Source: Phytomonospora sp040655735 (GTDB taxonomy: Bacteria > Actinomycetota > Actinomycetes > Mycobacteriales > Micromonosporaceae). From it: DNA of 64,000 bases. The DNA lies in the NCBI RefSeq assembly GCF_040655735.1, contig NZ_JBFAKK010000005.1, positions 186,001-250,000 of the forward strand, read 5' to 3'. Within the stretch, counting starts at the first letter, position 1. Every line of letters starts with the position of its first letter. Under the pieces are notes generated by a model. That model was not told where the DNA came from and made no database searches. It saw nothing but the letters and a program-made list of their open reading frames with translations. Of this stretch, positions 16,220 to 23,903 are shown piece after piece. The translations under genes were made by a program, and so were the position numbers.

Positions 16220-17837
16220 CTAGGCGATGCGCCAGTCGTGGTCGGGGGTTGCGTTGTCGGCGAACTGGACCACGTTGGCCGAGTCCATCGTGGACATTCC
16301 GTGGACGCCCAGGACCTTGCCGGAGTGGCGGTTCTGGATCCGGAAGGACGCCCCCGGCGGGAGCCACGGCCTGGTGCCGCCGGTCTGCGGGAAGGAGGTC
16401 AGCCGCAGTCGCGCGGCGCCCATGGGGATGAGCGTGACCCGTTCGACCGGCGTGCTCGCCGCGACCGGACCGTCGTGGAGCGGTGCGATGACGCGCTGGC
16501 CGTCGGCCTGCCAGGCGTCGATCCGCTGCGCTTCGGCGGTGAGTCGAAGCGGCGCGCCCGCGAGCGTGAAGGGGTCGTCGAGGTCGCCGCCGGTGGCCGT
16601 GGTGATCGGCCGTCCGGGTACCAGTCCGTAGTTCCACGGCGAGGCCGGATGCACGTCGTACTCGGGGAACCGGGCCGACCCGCCGGTCTGCGCCCAGGTC
16701 TCCTCGACGCGCAGGGAGAACGCGAGCGCGCCGACGTGCACCGAGACGGCGTTGCGCTGCCGCGTCCAGGTGCGCACCGACGGCGCCATCGGTCTGGAAC
16801 CGGAAGGTGATCGTGTCGGCGAAGTGGTAGCCGGTGGTCTCGGTGACGGTCACCCGGGTTCCGCCGGCGACCAGGGCGGTCACCGTCGAGGGGCCGTGCA
16901 GTGCCGCGCACAGGCCGCCGTCGTCGGTCGCCAGCCACATCTCCTCGGCGAAGTAGGGCCAGCCCATGCCGTAGTCGTGCGGGCGGCAGCGGTACTGGTC
17001 GACGCCGGGCCGGAAGGACTGCATGGCCCAGTTGTTGCTGAACTGGCCCATCGTCTTGGCGGTGTTGTCGAGGTCGACTCCGTTGGCGCTGGTGTCGGGC
17101 CGCATGTTCTCGTCGCCGGCGAAGCCGCCGCCGGGGAACTGGCCGAAGTCGCGCTGCACGAGGTCGTGGAGGCCGTAGGCGGCCGCGCGGTCGGCCTCGG
17201 CGCCGGACTGGACCCAGTACTGCGCGGGCTCGCGGAAGCCCTGCGTGACGTTGACGTTGTGGTGATCGGGAAGACCGCGGCGCCAGTCGGCGGAGTAGGT
17301 GTGGATGCGGCGGGTCAGGTCGAGCAGGAAGGACTCGCCGGTGCGGTTGTAGAGCCAGTGGACGACGTCGATGGTGTCGCCCCAGCGCCAGGTGCCCCAG
17401 CCGTCGGCGAACACGGCCGCGGGCCGGCGGTCGACGAACTGGAAGAAGCGGCCGAGGAAGGGCTCGACGCGCGGATCGCCGGTGGACTCGCGGAAAGAGC
17501 GCAGCGCGGCGAGCATCGGCATGTGCGGCCACAGGTCGGCGTGGCCGCCGAGGGAGGCGTCGGCCCAGCCCGATGTGCTCAACCGCAGGAAGTGCGAGAT
17601 CTCGGGGAGCCTGCCGCACAGGCCGTCGGCCTGGCGTTCGAGCTGGGTGGCGAGCCAGCCTTGCGGCCGCACCGCGCCGGGCGGTAAGCGCAGGAACGCC
17701 GCCGGGCGTAAGGGGGCGCGATTGCCGGGGTAGGCCGGGGCCGCCGCCGAGGCGGAGCGGTCACCGCCGGCGATTAACGCCGCCCCTCCGACGAGGGAGA
17801 TGCCGCTGGTGAGGAGCCGGCGTCGGTGGAGTGACAT
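16220..17837 (-). pseudogene. GH127 beta-L-arabinofuranosidase-like protein, frameshifted with internal deletion
   Basis: The ATG at 17837 opens with a Tat signal (HRRRLLTSGISL) and a GH127 (formerly DUF1680) catalytic domain: GWLATQLERQADGL, GGHADLWPHMPMLAALRSF, NVNVTQGFREPAQYW. This frame holds to TITFRFQTD at about 16,800. From 16,789 the recognisable protein continues in another frame (VRTWTRQRNAVSV, FPEYDVHPASPWNYGL) to a short ricin-type segment (RIQNRHSGKVLGVHG) and a TAG at 16220. The family's segment between these parts (roughly 50-60 residues, usually with an LRVPGW motif) is missing, so a non-multiple-of-three deletion is likelier than a single-base error. The unshifted frame instead runs on to end ATGA on the GH2 start. 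Confidence 0.8.
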
Positions 17838-17940
17838 CAGTTCCGTCCCTTCGTGGGGTGGTGCGCGAGATCCTCGCCGGGCGCGCACCGGATCGGCCGC
17901 GGGGCGGACGTTTCGAGCCGGATCCGTCCACTTCGGAGCC

Positions 17941-17979
17941 TCTCTATAACGTTATAGAGATGCCGGGGCGTTAAGTCAA
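17941..17979 (-). promoter_or_regulatory. Promoter with LacI-type operator for the GH127-GH2 operon
   Basis: On the reverse strand a -35 box TTGACT (17979-17974) and -10 box TATAAC (17956-17951) are 17 bp apart, close to the housekeeping consensus. The -10 box is inside the perfect 20-bp palindrome TCTCTATAACGTTATAGAGA (17941-17960). The 15 bases TATAACGTTATAGAG are identical to the site at the transporter promoter. Both are therefore probably repressed by the LacI protein encoded at 12716. Confidence 0.82.
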
Positions 17980-18085
17980 CGGGTCGGTGAGGTTTCCTTC
18001 GCGCTGTGGCGCTCAAGGTCTCCGCAAGGTCGCGGGGGCCGGGCCGTGCGAGCCTGGGGCGTCGACCGAGAGGGGATGCCCGACC

Positions 18086-18889
18086 GTGGCCACATCGAAG
18101 ACCCGCCCGAGCACCGTCGCCGAGTTCACCGCGATCGCCCGGGAACTGCTGCCCGAGGAGCACGCCGAGTACTGGCTGTCGCTGCTGCGCCCGACGGTCC
18201 GGCTGCGCCACGCAGGGGCCGGCGAGCGCGTCGTCGGGCACCTCGCCGGCGACCCCGTGCTCCCCGTCGGCGAGCCCTGGCCGCTCGCCGGTCACGGCGC
18301 CGAGCTGCGGCACCTGCTGACCCTCGACCTCGCGGCACTGCCCGACACCGGCCTCGGGTTGCCGTCCGCCGGGCTGCTGGAGTTCTTCTGCTTCGACGAC
18401 GAGGGAACCGACGGGCGGGTCCTCCACGTGCCGCCGGACGCCGACGCGGCGCCGCGTCCTTCGCCGCCGGACCTCCGGCATTTCGCGGCCGTGCCGCTGT
18501 CGGCCGCCGTCGAGACCACCGCGCCGGACATGGCGCACGTGCACGCTTATCTGTGGGCGCTGTGCAACGACCTCGACGAGGAGGTCTGGGATGCGCTGAC
18601 GGAGGCCGTCGGGACCACCATTCCGCCCCGGCACCACCTGCTCGGTGGATACGGCGTCGGTGTGCAGGAGGCGCCCGACTATGCGCCCGGACTCGCGCCG
18701 GCCGATGTGTGGACCGCCGACGGCATCCTGCCCGAGCCCGGGCTGCCGGTCCTGCTCGCGCAGATCGACACCGACCACGAGGCCGGCCTCGGCTGGGGCG
18801 ACATGGGCGTCTCGTACTGGTATGTCGATCGCGGGGACCTGGCGGCCGGGCGGTTCGAGCGGGTCGAGATGACGTGGAGCTGTTTCTAG
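18086..18889 (+). CDS. DUF1963 family protein (YwqG-like)
   Basis: A 267-residue soluble protein of the DUF1963/YwqG family, seen from HLAGDPVLPVGEPWPLAGHGAELRHLLTLDLAAL, GLLEFFCFDDEG, HHLLGGYGVGVQE and the C-terminal VLLAQIDTDHEAGLGWGDMG and SYWYVDRGDLAAGRFE. This family has no settled biochemical role. The GTG at 18086 is preceded by GAGAGGGGA. It is divergent from the GH127 gene, across the LacI operator. Whether the operator affects it is unclear. Confidence 0.82.
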   Translation: MATSKTRPSTVAEFTAIARELLPEEHAEYWLSLLRPTVRLRHAGAGERVVGHLAGDPVLPVGEPWPLAGHGAELRHLLTLDLAALPDTGLGLPSAGLLEFFCFDDEGTDGRVLHVPPDADAAPRPSPPDLRHFAAVPLSAAVETTAPDMAHVHAYLWALCNDLDEEVWDALTEAVGTTIPPRHHLLGGYGVGVQEAPDYAPGLAPADVWTADGILPEPGLPVLLAQIDTDHEAGLGWGDMGVSYWYVDRGDLAAGRFERVEMTWSCF

Positions 18890-19040
18890 GGGCCTCAATA
18901 TCATCCGAAAGGATGAGTTTAGGGTGGTCGGCGCGGCGGTATCACGTCTTCGGCGACCCGGTCCTCCCGCGCAGGAGTGATCGGCTCTAGCAAGGGGAGC
19001 CCGCGTGCCCTAGGGGTGCGGGAATGCCGCCACAAAAAGC

Positions 19041-19066
19041 AGCGCCCGGAGGTCACTCCGGGCGCT
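19041..19066 (-). terminator. Rho-independent terminator, reverse strand
   Basis: A perfect 11-bp stem (AGCGCCCGGAG) with a four-base loop. Read on the reverse strand it is followed by GCTTTTTG, a proper U-run, so it terminates transcripts coming from the right (the PLDc_N gene). Confidence 0.7.
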
Positions 19067-19092
19067 GGCTTGTGCGGCGAAGGGAGCGTGGC

Positions 19093-19240
19093 ATGACGTT
19101 CAGGCCGGCGGCCACGGTTCTCGACGCGCCCGACGCGCGCGAACTCGCCGCCTTCTACCGTGCGGGGCGGTCCTGGCGCAGTTCCAGCGTGCGGGTGTTC
19201 CTTGACCCGGTGGGGCATCCGTTCTGTTTGTTCGTTCGAG
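19093..19240 (+). pseudogene. VOC (glyoxalase-like) gene remnant with internal deletion
   Basis: ATG 19093 after GAAGGGAGCG opens MTFRPAATVLDAPDARELAAFYR, the normal N-terminus of small actinobacterial VOC proteins. After a short unmatched stretch it joins VRVFLDPVGHPFCLFV, their normal C-terminal motif. About 60 residues between them, including the metal-binding middle, are missing, and the reading then runs into unrelated sequence. The gene is almost certainly non-functional. Confidence 0.65.
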
Positions 19241-19379
19241 GCCGACAACGTCGTGCCGTCATTCGCCGCAGCGCCGGGCGGAGGCGTTCGCGCGGGTGGA
19301 GGTCCGGATCCTCGACGGCGGCGGGCATCTGCCGCAGATCGGGCGGCGAGACGAGGTCGCGAAGATCCGGCGGCCTTCC

Positions 19380-19727
19380 TTAGCCCTCGGACTGCTTGCG
19401 TTCGCGCGCGATCCGCCGCTGCTCCTCGGCGCGTTCCCGGCACCGGCGCAGGAACTCCGCGTCGGCCGCCGGATCCACCGGCACATGCCGCCCTGGACGG
19501 TCGTACTCCGGGAAGGGCGAGTCGCCGGGCCGACGCCGGGCCGTCGCGTGCTGCGGACGCCCCGCGACGAGCCAGATCACCGAGCCGACGGTCGGGAGGA
19601 AGAGCACGATGAGCAGCCAGGAGGTCTTCGACAGGTTGCGGATCGCCCACTCGTCGGCGGTGATCACGTCGACGAGGCAGAAGAGCCAGAGGGCGAGGAC
19701 GAGGAGTCCGAAGAGGCCGTAGTACAT
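19380..19727 (-). CDS. Small membrane protein with PLDc_N domain
   Basis: A 115-residue protein with two hydrophobic helices (LFGLLVLALWLFCLVDVI and WLLIVLFLPTVGSVIWLVAG), forming the PLDc_N module also found at the N-terminus of cardiolipin synthases. Here no phospholipase domain follows; the tail is charged (RCRERAEEQRRIARERKQ). Stand-alone PLDc_N proteins are common in actinomycetes and of unknown function. The ATG at 19727 has GAAAGGA upstream. A terminator with U-run lies downstream at 19041-19066. Confidence 0.85.
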   Translation of the reverse strand: MYYGLFGLLVLALWLFCLVDVITADEWAIRNLSKTSWLLIVLFLPTVGSVIWLVAGRPQHATARRRPGDSPFPEYDRPGRHVPVDPAADAEFLRRCRERAEEQRRIARERKQSEG

Positions 19728-19834
19728 GGCGTCCTTTCGGGCACGCTCACGGCGGGCGGCCGGGAGCGGGGCGAGGGCGGGCAGGCGACACGGTAGCAGG
19801 CGTGGGGGAGGGGGTGGCGGGGTTCCCTGGGCTG

Positions 19835-20020
19835 GCGATCCACCGGCAGCGCCGGGTGATCGACCGGTGGGTCTGGGAACTGCCCGGCGGGTACTGCGAG
19901 CCCGGCGAGGACCCCGTCTCGTGCGCGGCGCGCGAGGTCGAGGAGGAGACCGGGTGGCGGCCGTCCGCCCTCGAACCGTCGGCCGTGTTCCAGCCCTGGG
20001 TCGCGACGGCCGACTTCTCG
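19835..20020 (+). pseudogene. Nudix hydrolase fragment
   Basis: The frame contains an intact Nudix box, GGYCEPGEDPVSCAAREVEEETGW, preceded by VIDRWVWELP and followed by PSALEPSAVFQPW, all typical of ADP-ribose-pyrophosphatase-like Nudix proteins (box quoted in parts: G-x5-E-x7-REVEEETG). The N-terminal strands and everything after about residue 60 of the domain are missing or unrecognisable, and no start codon is suitable. I read it as the core of a dead gene. Confidence 0.6.
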
Positions 20021-20188
20021 GGCGATGACCGCACACCCGCTCAAGGTCCGCTCAAGCTTTCCCGCCCCGCGCTCGCCTACCTTCACCCTGTCGGCCTCGC
20101 CGCCTCGCCGCGCGAGATGACGACCGCGCCTCCCCGCGCGTTCTCGACAGGTCACGCGGCAAGGCCCGCGTCGCGGGGAGGCGCGCCC

Positions 20189-20647
20189 TCAGCGCTTCAG
20201 CCGCGCCACGATCTCGGTGTCCTCCATCTCGCCGGTCTCGGTGAACCCGAGCTTGGCGTACAACGCCCGGGCCACGGTGTTCTCCGGCTCGTAGGACAGC
20301 GCGAAGCTCGTCACCCCGTGCTCGGTCGCGATCAGGTCGACGGCGGCTTCGACGGCCGCGCGCCCGTGCCCGCGCCGCTGGCGGCCGGCGTCGACGATGA
20401 TCCCGCCGAGCCAGGCGGCGCCGTCCTCGGGATCGACGGCCCACATCAGGAAACCGACGACGGTCCCCTCGGCGTCGAGCATGGCCAGCGGGCGCCAGCC
20501 GGTGGGGCTGTAATGGCACAGCGAGAGGTAGTAGAGGGGCTCGGCGACCCAGTCGCGCTGGCCTTCGGCGACCTTGAGCGCGCCGACGGCACGCCAGTTG
20601 TCGGCGTCGACCGGCACGAGGGTGATGGGGGAAGGGGTGCTCACCAT
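20189..20647 (-). CDS. GNAT family N-acetyltransferase
   Basis: A 152-residue acetyltransferase with the acetyl-CoA loop RQRRGHGRAAVEAAV and the C-terminal NTVARALYAKLGFTETGE, similar in layout to polyamine acetyltransferases of the BltD/PaiA kind. The acceptor is unknown. The gene lies in the same direction as the SDR gene upstream, and the two were probably once a tight pair. A MITE-like element now fills the gap and begins only six bases before the ATG at 20647, leaving no visible Shine-Dalgarno. Expression may therefore be altered. Confidence 0.85.
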   Translation of the reverse strand: MVSTPSPITLVPVDADNWRAVGALKVAEGQRDWVAEPLYYLSLCHYSPTGWRPLAMLDAEGTVVGFLMWAVDPEDGAAWLGGIIVDAGRQRRGHGRAAVEAAVDLIATEHGVTSFALSYEPENTVARALYAKLGFTETGEMEDTEIVARLKR

Positions 20648-20653
20648 CGGAGT

Positions 20654-20821
20654 CTAGGGCGTGTCCGGGTGATCACTGCGGGGCTGCGGCGGACTCGTTC
20701 TCCCCCTGGCGGCACCGTTCCTTCGCCCAGGTACAACACCGGTACCAGGGCGAAAGAACGGCTTGCCAGAAGAAAAACGAGCCTCGCCTCGCACCCACAA
20801 GACCACCAGGACACACCCTAG
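20654..20821. mobile_element. MITE-like element with long imperfect inverted repeats
   Basis: The 168-bp stretch starts CTAGGGCGTGTCC and ends GGACACACCCTAG. The two halves are imperfect inverted copies over about 80 bp each, best conserved at the tips and towards the middle (CCGTTCCTTCGCCC against GGGCGAAAGAACGG). It carries no gene. CTAG at both ends may be a 4-bp target duplication, as made by IS5-type transposases that prefer YTAR targets. Removing it would leave the SDR stop and the GNAT start about 15 bp apart. Confidence 0.65.
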
Positions 20822-20826
20822 GCCGC

Positions 20827-21543
20827 TCAGCGCAGGTTCAGCCCGCCGTCGAGGAGCACCACCTCGCCGGTGATGTACTCGTTGGCCAGCAGCGCCGAGA
20901 TCAGGTCGGCGACGTCCGAGGGCCGCGCGGCCCTCCGCATCGGGCTCGCCGACCGCCACAGTTCCTGCGCGGCGGTCCAGGACGCGGTCATGGGCGTGTC
21001 GACGAGGCCGGGCGCGACGGCGTTGACGCGCACCTCGGGCCCCAGCGCGGCGGCGAGCAGCCTGGTGACGTGGTTGAGCGCCGCTTTGCTCGCCGCGTAA
21101 GCGATCGAGCTGCCCTTGGGACGTACGCCGGCGTGGCTGGTGACGTTGATGATCGACCCCTTCGACTCGCGCAGCGCCGGGAGCGCGGCGGTGCACAGCA
21201 GCCAGGGGGCGATGAGGTTGACGTCGAAGAGCGTGCGCCAGTCGGCCGCGCTGAGCGCCGCGAGATCGTCGTGCGGAACGGGCCGGCTGATTCCGGCGTT
21301 GTTGACCAGAACGTCGAGGCGCCCGTACTTCTCGACCACGCGCGGCACGAGCGCGGCGGCCTGGTCGTCGTCGGCGAGGTCGGCTTGGAGGTAGGTGCCG
21401 CCGAGCTCGTCGGCGAGCGCGGTCCCGGTCTCGCGGCTGGCGCGGGAGTGCACCACGACGGTCATGCCGTCGGCCGACAGCCTCCGCGCGGTCGCCGCGC
21501 CGATTCCCGAGGCCGAGCCGGTCACCAACGCCACCTTCGTCAT
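20827..21543 (-). CDS. SDR family oxidoreductase
   Basis: A 238-residue classical short-chain dehydrogenase/reductase: cofactor loop TGSASGIG (8-15), NNAG (81-84), catalytic S136, Y149 and K153 (YAASK) and the VNAVAPGLVDTPMT segment. The substrate is not predictable. ATG 21543. The downstream GNAT gene is separated from it only by the MITE-like element, so the pair was probably co-transcribed before the insertion. Confidence 0.93.
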   Translation of the reverse strand: MTKVALVTGSASGIGAATARRLSADGMTVVVHSRASRETGTALADELGGTYLQADLADDDQAAALVPRVVEKYGRLDVLVNNAGISRPVPHDDLAALSAADWRTLFDVNLIAPWLLCTAALPALRESKGSIINVTSHAGVRPKGSSIAYAASKAALNHVTRLLAAALGPEVRVNAVAPGLVDTPMTASWTAAQELWRSASPMRRAARPSDVADLISALLANEYITGEVVLLDGGLNLR

Positions 21544-21831
21544 CCCGCCATCCTAGATTCCAGCCCGCTGAGCAGGTCAGGTGCGGTCCTCGGGCGTCCC
21601 ATCGGCCGAGCAGCTGGGCTCGTCGCCGGCCGAGTCAGTCGAGGCGTCGCCGATCCGACGACGCTCGCCGGGATTGCTTGCACCGCAAGGGAAGCGGCCC
21701 GGCGTAGCCGGCACTGAGCCGCCGGGCGTCCCCGGAGCGCGTCGCAGGCCCGCGACTACGCCGGATGCGGTACGGCAAATGCAGCTCGCGGCTGTACGCG
21801 GGTGGAGGCTGCGGCCGGAAGCATTTCGGTC

Positions 21832-22473
21832 ATGACCGACACCAAACTCCAGCGCTTCGGCGCACTCGGCGGAGTCGCCGCCGTCGCCTTGTTCGTGGCG
21901 AGCACCTCGATCACGAGCGGCACCGCCCCGCTGCCCGGTGAGGGAACCGGTGCGGAGATCGCCGGCTACCTGCGCGGCACCGCCGGAGCCCTCGAACTCC
22001 AGGCGACTCTCCAGGTGGCGTCGGCGTTCGCGCTGTTCCTGTTCGCCGCGCTCACCGCGAGCCGTCTCGCTGCCCCGTACCGGCAGCTCGTCCTCGGCGG
22101 GGGAGTCCTCGCCGCCGCCACGACCGCGATGTCGGCGGCCGTCACGGCCGTCATGGCGCAAGACGGTGTGATCGCCGAGGAGGGCCTGCTCCCGGCGCTC
22201 CAGTGGCTCGCGTTCCTCGTCGGCGGGCCGGCGCACGCGATCTGGTTCGCGCCGCTGCTCGTGGGCCTCGCCCTCGGCGGCCGGGCGAGCGGCCTGTTCC
22301 CGCGATGGCTCGCGGTGACCGGCACCGTCATCGGCGCGCTGGCCTCGCTGGCCGTCGTGGCGATCGCCGTCTACTACGCCAGCCCGTTCATTCCGCTGGG
22401 CCGTTACGGCGGCTTCCTGTGGATCCTCGCCGCGACCTTCCACCTCGTCCGCCGACCGCGTACCTCCCTTTAG
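21832..22473 (+). CDS. Six-helix membrane protein, DUF4386-like, unknown function
   Basis: A 213-residue hydrophobic protein starting MTDTKLQRFGALGGVAAVALFV with about six transmembrane segments and a periplasmic loop TAPLPGEGTGAEIAGYLRG. The layout resembles DUF4386-type integral membrane proteins, but I cannot assign a function. Translation from ATG 21832 avoids the longer GTG-started form, which would add an unlikely leader. It sits 27 bp upstream of the erythromycin-esterase-like gene and is probably co-transcribed with it. Confidence 0.8.
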   Translation: MTDTKLQRFGALGGVAAVALFVASTSITSGTAPLPGEGTGAEIAGYLRGTAGALELQATLQVASAFALFLFAALTASRLAAPYRQLVLGGGVLAAATTAMSAAVTAVMAQDGVIAEEGLLPALQWLAFLVGGPAHAIWFAPLLVGLALGGRASGLFPRWLAVTGTVIGALASLAVVAIAVYYASPFIPLGRYGGFLWILAATFHLVRRPRTSL

Positions 22474-22500
22474 GACAATCCACAACAGACAGGAGCAGTC

Positions 22501-23856
22501 ATGTTCGACGCCAAGCTCAACCGCCGGGGAGTTCTCGGCATCGCCGCCGCCGTAACGGGCGCGGCCGCCCTCCCGGTCGGGTTGTCCGGCCCCGCCGCGG
22601 CCTCGACCGACACATCGGTCACCGCCTGGCTCGACCGCAACGCCGTACCGCTGCCCAGGCTCGACGCCGGAGGGCGGATCGACGACCTCAAGGCGCTGCG
22701 CGGGATCGTCGCCGACGCATCCATCGTCGGCCTCGGCGAGCCCTCCCACGGAGGGCGGGAGCTGTTCACCCTGCGGCACCGGGCGCTGCGCTACCTGGTC
22801 GAGCGCATGGGCTTTCGGACCATCGCCTTCGAGGAGACCTTCGGCAACGGCCTGGTGATGGATCGCTACATCGCCGGTGGTGCGGGGGATGTGCGCCAGA
22901 TCGTGTCGAAGGCGGGCACGCTGTGGGCCAACGAGGCCATGGTGAGCCTGCTGGTCTGGTTGCGCTGCTTCAACCGCGGACTGCCGCCCGAGGAGCGCGT
23001 CCGCTTCCTCGGTACCGACCTGGTGCAGTTGCGGCAGCTCAACTTCGACGAACTGCGCGCGCACGTCGCGGCGGTCGCGCCCGAGGCGGTCGCCGAGATC
23101 GAGGGGCACCTGGCGCCCATCGGCATGCACGGCGAAGGGTCTCAGCACGTCACCTGGTACCTGACCCGTTCCACCGAGGAGCGCGCGGTTCTGACCGAGC
23201 ACGCCCGCGCGGTGCGCGCCCTCGTCGCCGGTCTGCCCGACGGTCCGTCGACTGTGGACGCCGAGTTCGCCCGGCAGCACGCGCGGGTGATCTGCGGCTT
23301 CTACGAGTTCTACCTGACCAACGACCGCGCCATGCGCGACCTGTTCATGGCCGACGCCGTCGACTGGTCGCGAGGGCTCACCGGGCACAAGACGGTGTAC
23401 TGGGGCGCCAACTCGCACACCGGCGCCCACCCCGAGGCGACCTACTCGGTGCCGCCACGGCCGCCGGTCACCCTGCCCGGTGCCGGGTTCCACCTGCGGC
23501 AGCGGCACGGGCGCGGCTACCTGTCCATCGCCGTGATCTTCGACCACGGCGAGCTCTACGCCGGATGGGAGACCGGATCCCCCCGCGTGTACGCGATCCC
23601 GGCCCCGCGGGCCGGCACGACCGATGAGATCCTCGGCCGCGCGAAACTTCCCAACTACCTCGTCGACCTGCGCGCCACGGCTTCGCCGACGGTCGCGCGC
23701 TGGCTCGACTCGCCCGCCGAGTTCCGCCTTGTCTCCTCGGCCTACGACCCCGCCCGCGACGCCGAGTACTTCATGAAGGTCGGCTCGATCATCGACGGCT
23801 ACGACGCGCTGATGCACATCCGCCGCACGGCGGCGGCGGTGCCGGTGACGGGATAG
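22501..23856 (+). CDS. Erythromycin esterase family protein with Tat-type signal
   Basis: A 451-residue protein of the erythromycin esterase (EreA/EreB-like, PF05139) superfamily. The motifs GLGEPSHGGRELFTLRH, MGFRTIAFEETFGNG and VYWGANSHTGAHP carry the conserved histidines and glutamates. The N-terminus LNRRGVLGIAAAVTGAAALP looks like a twin-arginine signal, so it probably acts outside the cytoplasm, unlike macrolide-resistance Ere enzymes. The true ester or lactone substrate is unknown and macrolide resistance should not be assumed. ACAGGAG precedes the ATG; it is probably in an operon with the membrane protein before it. Confidence 0.88.
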   Translation: MFDAKLNRRGVLGIAAAVTGAAALPVGLSGPAAASTDTSVTAWLDRNAVPLPRLDAGGRIDDLKALRGIVADASIVGLGEPSHGGRELFTLRHRALRYLVERMGFRTIAFEETFGNGLVMDRYIAGGAGDVRQIVSKAGTLWANEAMVSLLVWLRCFNRGLPPEERVRFLGTDLVQLRQLNFDELRAHVAAVAPEAVAEIEGHLAPIGMHGEGSQHVTWYLTRSTEERAVLTEHARAVRALVAGLPDGPSTVDAEFARQHARVICGFYEFYLTNDRAMRDLFMADAVDWSRGLTGHKTVYWGANSHTGAHPEATYSVPPRPPVTLPGAGFHLRQRHGRGYLSIAVIFDHGELYAGWETGSPRVYAIPAPRAGTTDEILGRAKLPNYLVDLRATASPTVARWLDSPAEFRLVSSAYDPARDAEYFMKVGSIIDGYDALMHIRRTAAAVPVTG

Positions 23857-23869
23857 GACCCGCGAGGGC

Positions 23870-23895
23870 GGGCGGCCGACGGGCGTCGGCCGCCC
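23870..23895. terminator. Bidirectional hairpin terminator
   Basis: A perfect 11-bp stem (GGGCGGCCGAC) with loop GGGC lies between the esterase-like gene and the convergent small gene ending at 23904. Confidence 0.65.
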
Positions 23896-23903
23896 GTCGG
23901 CGT

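Larger units (their letters stand above)
18890..19379. other. Gene-poor stretch with hairpins and gene debris
   Basis: Between the DUF1963 gene and the PLDc_N gene no intact gene is visible. It holds a small GAAA-loop hairpin (18901-18916, six-bp stem), a strong hairpin at 19041-19066 and a deleted VOC gene from 19093. Confidence 0.55.

Noticed and set aside
16131..16789. Continuation of the GH127 gene in its original frame to an ATGA overlap with GH2
   Set aside because: The sequence there is Arg/Pro-rich nonsense, while the +1-shifted frame carries clear GH127 and ricin-type motifs. The ATGA overlap is probably fortuitous.
22501..23856. Calling the Ere-fold protein a macrolide resistance gene
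   Set aside because: It carries a Tat-type signal and the superfamily is functionally broad.
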